A DNA stretch of 45,313 nucleotides from assembly GCA_019163335.1 (NCBI GenBank), contig JAFLKM010000060.1, forward strand, positions 1 through 45,313. Reading direction: 5' to 3'. The stretch comes from Desulfobulbaceae bacterium (lineage in GTDB: Bacteria > Desulfobacterota > Desulfobulbia > Desulfobulbales > Desulfocapsaceae). The position numbers were made by a program, and so were the translations under genes. Positions 1 to 6,427 of the stretch are shown piece by piece. The notes beneath the pieces are model-generated. The model had not been told where the DNA came from and made no database searches. It saw only the letters and a list, made by a program, of their open reading frames with translations. Each line of letters opens with the position of its first letter. The first letter of the stretch is position 1.

Positions 1-462
1 GAGCCTAAATATAAGCAGCTGTTATTGTTTGATTAAACGTTGGGACACTAATGATCTGAATATATAGTTGATGTAAGACAGCACAGTATGAGCATATGTT
101 GAATTTTAGCAGTTTGCAAAAAAAATTTGAATTTTCTGAGGTAAATGCAGAAAACAATGAGAAATCGGCTGTTACAAGAAATGTAGCAGCGGTAATGGAA
201 TGGAAAGACAGGAAAATTGAGTCTTGCTATGCTCTGCCTTATTCTCAAGGCAGTTTCGGCTTATGACAGTATTGGACTAAGGGCTGTTGTTCCTGGAGCG
301 CTTACGAATAAACTATCCAATGAGCCGATATTGAATATTGAAAACTGACTATTCCAACTATTCCTATCGATATGAGGTAGCTTGCCTGCTGTGAATCAGA
401 GATTCAATGCTAACCTTAACCAGTTAATCAAAAACTGGCCTTTAACTTCTTCCTGAGTCATT
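1..462. other. No supportable gene (window edge to toxin gene)
   Basis: This stretch lies downstream of the minus-strand toxin gene and is AT-rich compared with the rest of the window. The only open frames are short, carry no recognisable domain and have no convincing ribosome binding site. I see no tRNA, strong terminator or repeat here. Confidence 0.5.
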
Positions 463-882
463 CTAATCATCCCAAGGGTTGATAACGTTGACACCTGCGG
501 CTTGGAATGGAGTGACATCTCGTGTCGCGATGCTAAATCGGTTGGTAGCAGCAATAGACGCAATGTATCCATCTGCTGCAGAGATTGCGAAGCCGGCAGA
601 TTTGGCTTTTGCCATGAGCTCAGCATAAGCGGTCGTGCAGTCCATATCAAACGGGCGTACACGTCCGGCAAACAGCGGCAAGATTTGATTTTCAAGACTG
701 GTTTGCAGTGCATCTCGTCGCTTTCCAACTGGAAGGTTTGCAACTCCAAAACGCAATTCTGCCACAGTGATTGCAGATAAATAGAGCGTTTCTAATGATT
801 GTGCATCAATCCAGTTAATAACACGGGCCTCAGGAGCTCGACGCAACGGTTCCGAAATTACATTTGTATCCAACAGTATCAT
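463..882 (-). CDS. PIN-domain toxin, VapC/FitB type
   Basis: A 139-residue protein with the PIN-domain pattern. It starts MILLDTNVISEPLR (first acidic residue D5), has AELRFG (acidic E near residue 42), then ISAADGYIA and ATRDVTPF with the later conserved Asp residues. PIN toxins are Mg-dependent ribonucleases that cleave tRNA or rRNA and are held in check by a cognate antitoxin. The start codon overlaps the antitoxin stop by 4 bp (ATGA), so the two are translationally coupled. The order (antitoxin first) and the FitB-like LDTNVISE N-terminus fit FitAB/VapBC. All acidic residues appear present, so it is probably active. The RNA target cannot be read from sequence. Confidence 0.93.
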   Translation of the reverse strand: MILLDTNVISEPLRRAPEARVINWIDAQSLETLYLSAITVAELRFGVANLPVGKRRDALQTSLENQILPLFAGRVRPFDMDCTTAYAELMAKAKSAGFAISAADGYIASIAATNRFSIATRDVTPFQAAGVNVINPWDD

Positions 883-1133
883 TCAAAATTCACAGGTTCG
901 GCCGGAGATTTATCTCGGCTCTGCTTAAAAAGCGAAAATTCATCATCGCTCAAATTGATTTTGCGACCAATGCCAGCAAGTAAAGAACCAAGTTTTACCC
1001 TTCCTGCCGGCTGGACGGCATTTTCCAGTATCTCACGAATTTCAGCTTCGGCGCTTCGGCCATGCTGTGCGGCTCTAACCCGCAAAGCGCGATGAACCTC
1101 ATCCGGTACGTTTCTGACAGTGACTGATGGCAC
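879..1133 (-). CDS. FitA/VapB-type ribbon-helix-helix antitoxin
   Basis: An 84-residue antitoxin. The N-terminus (PSVTVRNVPDEVHRALRVRA then GRSAEAEIREIL) is the ribbon-helix-helix DNA-binding fold of FitA-like antitoxins. The C-terminal part should wrap the PIN toxin. I chose the GTG at 1133 because a near-perfect Shine-Dalgarno (AAGGAGGTGA, 1138-1147 on the complement) sits five bases before it. The longer frame, reaching 1184, would run through the promoter and operator. It overlaps the toxin gene by 4 bp. Such antitoxins usually repress their own operon together with the toxin, and a matching inverted repeat lies just upstream. Confidence 0.92.
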   Translation of the reverse strand: MPSVTVRNVPDEVHRALRVRAAQHGRSAEAEIREILENAVQPAGRVKLGSLLAGIGRKINLSDDEFSLFKQSRDKSPAEPVNFE

Positions 1134-1162
1134 GATTTCACCTCCTTCTTTAGCTTTATTTA

Positions 1163-1197
1163 CTTGCATCGTACCACAATGCAAGCAAGTAAAGCAA
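1163..1197 (-). promoter_or_regulatory. Putative promoter and operator of the toxin-antitoxin operon
   Basis: An inverted repeat CTTGCAT-N9-ATGCAAG (1163-1185) lies 30 bp before the antitoxin GTG, with further CTTGC half-copies beside it. On the minus strand TTGCTT (1192-1197) and TACGAT (1168-1173), 18 bp apart, could be the -35 and -10, so the repeat would overlap the promoter. This is the arrangement expected for autorepression by a RHH antitoxin. The repeat is directly visible; the promoter assignment is inference. Confidence 0.55.
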
Positions 1198-1477
1198 GAG
1201 TCGCATTTTCAAAAAAGTCCACCCCATCTTTATCATTTTTTTTTACAATAGATCGAATGGTAACCGTCCAGAGGATGGACACAAGTTCATTGATGGTTAG
1301 TTTGCAAAGAGATATCAAAAGACATCAAGTTGTCACGTTGACAGGCCCTCATAGTAAAAAACACAGTGTTAGCCGCCTATACGCTGCTTCCCTGCTGACA
1401 GACTAAATCCAGCCGGTCAGGTGGTGTATACGTTTGGTACATGCCGATAATCGCAGATTCCCTGAGGGGGAGCACCC

Positions 1478-2062
1478 ATGCCAGCTTTACAATCCTTTTC
1501 GCGCTTCGTCAAAAGAGCACTTCTTCTTACCATCCTGGTCTTTCAACCAATCAACGCCGCAGCGCTCACCGTCGAGGAGATCAGCTTCCAAGAGAGCGTC
1601 AGCATTGATAACAAGCAGATCCCGATTCGAGGCGCAGCACTTCTGCGCTGGTTTAAAATCTTCAAGGTCTACGTGGCGGCTCTTTACCTGCCTGAAAACG
1701 GTTCTCCCAATGATGTTCTGGCCGATATCCCAAAGCGTCTTGAAATAAGCTATCTCGTATCCATACCCGGACCAGATTTTGGCAAAGGGGCAGAAGCGAT
1801 TCTGGAACGTAATAACAGTCCGGGCGAACTGGCTCACTTACGAAGCCGCATCGACCAACTCAACGCAGTATATCGTGATGTCAAGCCCGGTGATCGATAT
1901 GCTTTGACCTACGTTCCGGGCCAAGGAACAGAGCTGAGCTACAATGGCCAACCACTCATCACCATCGAGGGGGTAGATTTTGCCGCAGCATATTTTGGTA
2001 TATGGTTGGGAAAAGATCCTATTGATATGGAAATGCGCAGCCGACTGATCAATGGAGGTTAA
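1478..2062 (+). CDS. Exported chalcone-isomerase-like protein
   Basis: A 194-residue protein with an N-terminal signal peptide (basic start, hydrophobic ALLLTILVF, then a likely cleavage near AAA at about 29). The mature part reads like the bacterial chalcone-isomerase-like family: IRGAALLRWFKIFKVYVAAL, a YLPEN segment, and a C-terminal ITIEGVDFAAAYFGIWLG. Bacterial members are periplasmic, are not known flavonoid enzymes and are often linked to lipid or fatty-acid-related genes. The start is supported by GAGGGGGAG just upstream. It is followed 29 bp later by the DUF3833-type lipoprotein and probably forms an operon with it. The exact role is unknown. Confidence 0.85.
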   Translation: MPALQSFSRFVKRALLLTILVFQPINAAALTVEEISFQESVSIDNKQIPIRGAALLRWFKIFKVYVAALYLPENGSPNDVLADIPKRLEISYLVSIPGPDFGKGAEAILERNNSPGELAHLRSRIDQLNAVYRDVKPGDRYALTYVPGQGTELSYNGQPLITIEGVDFAAAYFGIWLGKDPIDMEMRSRLINGG

Positions 2063-2091
2063 AAACCTGGGAAAAAATTCGGGAGAGTATC

Positions 2092-2631
2092 ATGCCACTT
2101 CGTAATCAATCATTCTGGTTGTTCTTTTGTGCCCTCATTGCATTATTGATGACAAGCTGTTCTTCGGTGCAACTCTCTGACTACGCAAACCAGAAACCTC
2201 GGTTTGACATGCAGGAATACTTCAACGGGCACGTTGTTGCCTATGGCATCGTCCAAGATCGCTCGGGGAAGGTTATTCGCCGCATGACGGTCGATATGCA
2301 GTGCAGCTGGGTAGGCGATACCGGCACACTTGATGAGAATTTTACCTACACTGACGGCAAAAAAGAACGCCGCGTGTGGGCAATCAAAAAACAAAATGAT
2401 CAGTACATCGGTTTCGCAGCCGACGTCGTCGGTGAAGCTTCTGGAGCCGCAGCAGGCAATGCCTTGAATTGGAAATATGTGCTTGCCCTGCCTGTTGGTG
2501 ACAAGGTTTATAACGTGAACTTTGACGATTGGATGTGGCAGCTTGACGACAAAATCATGATGAACCGGGCTGTCTTCTCGAAGTTTGGGTTCAAATTGGG
2601 TGAAGTTCTTATCACCTTTTACAAGCAATAG
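2092..2631 (+). CDS. DUF3833-type lipoprotein
   Basis: A 179-residue protein with a lipoprotein signal peptide (hydrophobic residues 8-20, lipobox MTSC with C23 as the acylated cysteine). The mature sequence (FDMQEYFNGHVVAYGIVQDR, a DGKKERRVW segment, NWKYVLALPVGDKVYNVNFDDWMW) matches my memory of the DUF3833 family, a lipocalin-like beta protein of unknown function. Start supported by GGGAGAG ten bases upstream. Together with the chalcone-isomerase-like gene it forms a pair seen in Proteobacteria near cyclopropane or furan fatty-acid genes. That association is from general knowledge; no such enzyme is in this window. Confidence 0.82.
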   Translation: MPLRNQSFWLFFCALIALLMTSCSSVQLSDYANQKPRFDMQEYFNGHVVAYGIVQDRSGKVIRRMTVDMQCSWVGDTGTLDENFTYTDGKKERRVWAIKKQNDQYIGFAADVVGEASGAAAGNALNWKYVLALPVGDKVYNVNFDDWMWQLDDKIMMNRAVFSKFGFKLGEVLITFYKQ

Positions 2632-2791
2632 CTTGTGTACCATTGGTTACCGTTGAAGGGACTTATTTCGCTGCTAGAAATTCTGGTATCCGGCTAAAGG
2701 GATCTTCTGATCAATACCTTCATGAACAAGGCCCTATTGGAAAGGTTTGCAATATGCACCAGTCTGGTTGGTCATGGGAACAAATTGCCTG

Positions 2792-3188
2792 ATGAAATCC
2801 TTAGAAACCATTATTACAATCAGGTCTTCTGCAGCCTCGGCGTGGGACCTTGTTAATCGACACTCGGCGATGGCCTGAGTGGGGCCCATCTGTCTTCCGA
2901 GTCGATTGTACCGACCGCTACATCGGTCCAGGGACTATCGGTCAAGTGCAGACCGCCTTCGATATCTGGCTCCCTTTTAAGGTTACGGAATTCACTGCTG
3001 ATCGATACTGGCGCTGGAAGGTAGCCGGTATTCCGTCCACAGGACACCAAGTTGAATCGATTGGCCCCAACCTCTGCCAAGTACTCTTCGATATGCCATG
3101 GCTGGCCGCACCCTACCTTATAATTTGCAGACTGGCGGCTCAACGGATTAGAAACATTCTTGAAGAGGAGCGACGAAACCCTGAATGA
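2792..3188 (+). pseudogene. SRPBCC (polyketide-cyclase-like) gene broken by a single-base frameshift
   Basis: An ATG at 2792 opens a frame reading MKSLETIITIRSSAASAWDL, the usual first strand and helix of an SRPBCC lipid-binding domain, but it hits a stop near 2878. From about 2850 another frame continues the same domain (LIDTRRWPEWGPSV, then GPGTIGQVQTAFDIWLP and a C-terminal helix) to a TGA at 3188. Joining the frames needs removal of one base around 2845-2860. So this is either a recent pseudogene or a sequencing error. Starting at the TTG at 2850 would drop the first strand and is less likely. It follows the DUF3833-type gene and may belong to the same small cluster. Confidence 0.72.
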
Positions 3189-3445
3189 ATATTCCTGCTA
3201 AAAACATCCTGTCGAAACTGAGCGTCCGGCTCTCTGCCAGTCGAGAAACAGCACCTATATTAGCTTACGAAGAAGCAAGTTAATCGTATCTATTCACGCC
3301 GGAAAGGGGGATGCTTTTTTTATAAAAATTTCTTGCTGGAATACTCGGGAGAGGTGGTGGTTTTGACTTTTCTCTTTTAATGTTGGGAACAAAAATCAAA
3401 TGACATAAATTCAGCAGAAGTGATGGCAGGCATACTTTCAAGACA
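3189..3445. other. Intergenic, no gene seen
   Basis: Between the broken SRPBCC gene and the tRNA terminator I see no credible open frame, repeat or structured element. A short tract with runs of A and T near 3310-3340 is not part of a clear hairpin. Confidence 0.45.
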
Positions 3446-3480
3446 TAAAAAAAGGGGTTAGAAATGAATCTAACCCCTTA
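3446..3480 (-). terminator. Rho-independent terminator of tRNA-Arg
   Basis: An 11-bp perfect stem (3452-3462 with 3469-3479, AAGGGGTTAGA and its complement) with a 6-base loop, followed on the minus strand by a run of T. It lies about 10 bp past the tRNA 3' end and is the tRNA terminator. Confidence 0.85.
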
Positions 3481-3489
3481 ATATTTACA

Positions 3490-3566
3490 TGGTGGGCGAG
3501 GCGGGAGTCGAACCCGCGACCTTCGGCTTCGGAGGCCGACACTCTATCCAGCTGAGCTACCCGCCC
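3490..3566 (-). tRNA. tRNA-Arg(CCG)
   Basis: A 77-base cloverleaf on the minus strand: acceptor GGGCGGG paired with CTCGCCC (one G-U), D-arm with AGCTGGATA, anticodon stem TCGGC/GCCGA around the loop CTCCGAA (anticodon CCG, decoding CGG as arginine), T-arm GCGGG-TTCGAGT-CCCGC, and an encoded CCA end. The 3' end faces the toxin and chalcone-isomerase block, so that side is where an integrase using this tRNA would insert DNA. I saw no repeated tRNA 3' end in the window. Confidence 0.97.
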
Positions 3567-3792
3567 ATATTTTATACACTTACAGAGATAGCTTTTCAGC
3601 TTTAAACTATTTTTCAGACTCGTGCATTATCTTTTTCCACCGGACAACAATCCTGCAACACCACAAGACGCCCGCTAAACAGTCGCGAAGGGGTGAAACT
3701 ATTTGCTCTTTTCCTGCTCCCTGACTATGATTTCGGGGAAACATGTCCCCTGCAACTCACCCGACTATCACCATTTCAGGAGAACCATCATC

Positions 3793-4638
3793 ATGGACGC
3801 GGTACAGGCTCCGGTTCAATATCTGCACACGGTCAAAGATTGGTTTATAGCCAACGGCATTAGTGTTCTCATGGCCATTTTCATCTTCATTATTGGCCGC
3901 TGGCTGGCACACTGGTTTGCAAATCTGGGCCAAAAGGCCTTGCTCAAGGGAGGAATAGATGAAACCCTGGCTCGTTTTCTCAACAAGCTCATCTACTACA
4001 GCCTCCTCACAGCCGTGGTTATTGCCTCCGCCGACCAGCTTGGCATCAAAACCACCTCATTTGTCGCCATTCTCGGCGCCGCCGGCCTGGCCATTGGCCT
4101 GGCACTCAAAGACTCCCTGGCCAACTTCGCCGCCGGGGTGATGCTGATCCTCTTCCGCCCGTTCAAGGTCGGTGACGTAATCTCTGCCGGCGGGGTGACA
4201 GGCGCAGTTCAAGCCATTGACATCTTCAGCACAATCATCCTGACTGCCGATAACCAGAAAATTTTTGTCCCCAACAGCGCCATCACCAAGGGGGTTATCA
4301 CCAACATCAATGCCGAAGCAACCCGTCGCATCGATCTGTTGGTCAGAATTGGGTATCAGGATGACATGCATCAAGTCAAAAAGCTTTTACGCGAACTCCT
4401 GCAGGCAGAAAAACGGGTCCTGACCACACCCGCACCGGTTATCGCCGTTGCCGAACTGGGAGAAACGGGCATCCAGATCGTTGTCCGCCCATGGGTCAAG
4501 ACCCCTGACTACTGGGATGTACGCTTTGCTCTCACCGAAAAGATCAAAGAGACCTTTGACGAAAAAGGAATTTCTTTTCCCTCTTCCCCGCAGGCGCTCC
4601 TGCTCAACCAAAAAACCTTCGAAAAAACAGAGTGCTGA
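3793..4638 (+). CDS. mscS: Small-conductance mechanosensitive channel, MscS family
   Basis: A 281-residue inner-membrane protein of the usual MscS length. Three membrane helices are visible: VLMAIFIFIIGRWLAHW (about 22-40), LIYYSLLTAVVIASA (about 62-80) and the pore helix ILGAAGLAIGLALKDSLANF (about 91-110). They are followed by the beta domain (FRPFKVGDVI, then DNQKIFVPNSAI) and the mixed cytoplasmic domain. MscS opens under membrane tension to release solutes in osmotic downshock. I chose the ATG at 3793 because AGGAGA lies about ten bases before it; upstream Met codons would add a non-conserved tail. It converges with the HNH gene, and a terminator lies in that gene's 3' end. Confidence 0.95.
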   Translation: MDAVQAPVQYLHTVKDWFIANGISVLMAIFIFIIGRWLAHWFANLGQKALLKGGIDETLARFLNKLIYYSLLTAVVIASADQLGIKTTSFVAILGAAGLAIGLALKDSLANFAAGVMLILFRPFKVGDVISAGGVTGAVQAIDIFSTIILTADNQKIFVPNSAITKGVITNINAEATRRIDLLVRIGYQDDMHQVKKLLRELLQAEKRVLTTPAPVIAVAELGETGIQIVVRPWVKTPDYWDVRFALTEKIKETFDEKGISFPSSPQALLLNQKTFEKTEC

Positions 4639-4660
4639 AGAGCGCGAATGCTCTTCTCTT
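4637..4660 (+). terminator. Possible weak terminator after mscS
   Basis: The stem GAAGAGC (4637-4643) pairs with GCTCTTC (4650-4656) around a 6-base loop, followed by the T-rich TCTTT. It starts inside the mscS stop codon. A much stronger hairpin with a T-run follows at 4701-4736, so this may be only an accessory hairpin. Confidence 0.4.
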
Positions 4661-4676
4661 TGTCGCAGGTCTATCT

Positions 4677-4979
4677 TCAGGGAGTCTTGCAGGATTCCAG
4701 ATATGCTTCCCATTCCAGGGGAAGCATATTTTTTTTCAGGGTATTACAGGCCTTGCAGGAAGGAACCAGATTATCTCGGGTACTGCGTCCCCCCCGGGTC
4801 AGGGGCACAAGATGATCCATGGTCAGCTCTTTGAACGTAACAATCTGCTGACAATAATAACATTGCCCGGAGGCGGTTTTCTGCTGCCACCAACGGCTCT
4901 TGCGCATCTCTCTGGCCTTGGCCCGCTCTGTACGGATTTCGGCCTCATCCATGCCGTCAAACCCAAAAGAATCCATCAT
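4677..4979 (-). CDS. HNH nuclease-family protein
   Basis: A 100-residue protein with a compact HNH fold: CYYC (zinc pair), then TMDHLVPLTRGG with the catalytic DH, RDNLVPSCKACNTLKK with the conserved Asn and the second zinc pair. HNH proteins are metal-dependent nucleases. Small stand-alone ones like this are common next to housekeeping genes and their substrate is generally unknown. The N-terminal 35 residues are charged (ERAKAREMRKSRWW). The ATG follows the folC stop directly, so it is translated with folC. Its 3' end carries the mscS terminator on the other strand. Confidence 0.88.
   Translation of the reverse strand: MMDSFGFDGMDEAEIRTERAKAREMRKSRWWQQKTASGQCYYCQQIVTFKELTMDHLVPLTRGGRSTRDNLVPSCKACNTLKKNMLPLEWEAYLESCKTP
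4701..4736 (+). terminator. Strong rho-independent terminator for mscS, inside the HNH gene
   Basis: An 11-bp perfect stem, ATATGCTTCCC (4701-4711) with GGGAAGCATAT (4719-4729), a 7-base loop and an eight-T run on the plus strand. It terminates mscS transcripts but lies within the last 20 codons of the convergent HNH gene, so the same bases code on one strand and terminate on the other. Confidence 0.82.
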
Positions 4980-6320
4980 CTAGTCCACCAATTCTCCCAG
5001 CAGAAACCGGCGAGCCGCCCCAATAAGATATAAGGAACCAGCCACCACAATCAGGTCTCCAGCCCCGGCCAGAACCTCAGCCCGCACCAGAGCCTGTTCA
5101 ACATCGACGATACAATCACAACGCAACTGAACGGTCTTGTCAAGATGGGCAAACAACTGTTCGGGAGAAGCGGCCCGCTCTCCCGCAGGCTGGGTCAACA
5201 GTACAACACCTGCCAATTCAGCAATAAGCGGCAAGGTATTATCCAGATCCTTATCCAGCATGGCTCCCCAGACCACGATCAAACGGCGGTACTCATACTC
5301 CTGACGCAGGGTTTGCACCAGGCTCTCCACCCCGGCTGGATTGTGCGCCCCGTCAAGGAGATAGCAGACCACGGCGGCATCGGTTGCCTCCCCCGATGCC
5401 GCCACCGTGCGAGCTTGGCGATCAAGACAGAAATGCTCAAGACGCCCCGGCCAACGCACCCTCGCAAGACCAGAACGAATGGCGTCAGGGGACACCAGAA
5501 ACCCGTGCGGCTGGAGCAGGGCCAATACCGCCAGAGCCAGGGAGGCATTGACAATCTGATGGCTGCCGCGCATGGAACAGCGCAAGGAGTCAAGACAGCA
5601 ACCAGCCAGACCCTTACCCACCGGCTGCCACGACCAGAGATGACCCGTGCCCGGACTGGCTGAGAAATCCTGCCCATAACAGTAGAGGGGCGCATTTTTT
5701 TCCTCACAGGTCCTCGCTACTACCGTCAAGCCTTCATCTTCCGCCAGTCCGGAAACTACGGGTACCGAGGCCTTGACAATCCCCGCCTTTTCCGCCGCCA
5801 CCGCCGCAACGGTGGTGCCAAGATAGGCCTCATGATCCATGGTCACGTTGGTGATCACCGAAACCAGAGGAACAATCACATTGGTGGCATCCAGCCTGCC
5901 GCCCATTCCGGTCTCAAGGATCACCAGGTCAAGGTTTGATTCAGCAAACCAGAGCAGGGCCAGGGCAGTAGTAAACTCGAAATAGGTGATCTTCTCCGCG
6001 CCCAGTACTTCCCGGATGCGGGTAGCGATCTCGGCAAACTTCTCTGCGCTGATATAGACATCGTTGATCCGGAAGCGTTCTCTCACTGAGCTGAGATGGG
6101 GTGAGGTGTACAGCCCGACCCGATAGCCGGCCCCGGCGAGCAGAGTCAAGAGTGTGACACTGACCGAACCTTTGCCATTGGTGCCGGCAACATGCACATA
6201 CCGCAAGGACTGCTCCGGATGGCCGACACGAGCCAAAAACGAGCGCATGGAATCAAGGCCCAGCTTTATTTTATGAAACTGGAGATCGTCAAGGTAGGTT
6301 TGGGCTTCCTGGAAGTTCAT
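4980..6320 (-). CDS. folC: Folylpolyglutamate / dihydrofolate synthase
   Basis: A 446-residue Mur-ligase-family enzyme that adds glutamate to dihydropteroate and to folates. The P-loop GTNGKGS is at 46-52. TSPHLSSVRERFRI is the family's omega-loop signature, followed by ETGMGGRLDATN, VTMDHEAYLG and DGAHNPAG. I take the start at 6320 (MNFQEAQTYL) by family alignment; the frame is open 15 codons further upstream and no good Shine-Dalgarno marks either start. It sits about 107 bp after uvrD and directly before the HNH gene, probably in one transcript. Length is typical for FolC. Confidence 0.95.
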   Translation of the reverse strand: MNFQEAQTYLDDLQFHKIKLGLDSMRSFLARVGHPEQSLRYVHVAGTNGKGSVSVTLLTLLAGAGYRVGLYTSPHLSSVRERFRINDVYISAEKFAEIATRIREVLGAEKITYFEFTTALALLWFAESNLDLVILETGMGGRLDATNVIVPLVSVITNVTMDHEAYLGTTVAAVAAEKAGIVKASVPVVSGLAEDEGLTVVARTCEEKNAPLYCYGQDFSASPGTGHLWSWQPVGKGLAGCCLDSLRCSMRGSHQIVNASLALAVLALLQPHGFLVSPDAIRSGLARVRWPGRLEHFCLDRQARTVAASGEATDAAVVCYLLDGAHNPAGVESLVQTLRQEYEYRRLIVVWGAMLDKDLDNTLPLIAELAGVVLLTQPAGERAASPEQLFAHLDKTVQLRCDCIVDVEQALVRAEVLAGAGDLIVVAGSLYLIGAARRFLLGELVD

Positions 6321-6427
6321 ACAAAGGATAGGAGGATGAAGGTTAAAAAATGCTCTCGTTTTCAAACGACGTTTGAGAATCAGGGAGACCCTTCCCCTAT
6401 CTCTGCGGCTCTGTGCGAGGGTAAACC

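Noticed and set aside
48-248. 66-codon minus-strand frame at the window start
   Set aside because: Low-complexity aromatic/basic sequence, no domain, no ribosome binding site.
1-3489. A second copy of the tRNA-Arg 3' end as an attachment site
   Set aside because: I found no repeat of the tRNA 3' sequence in the window, so an att pair cannot be claimed.
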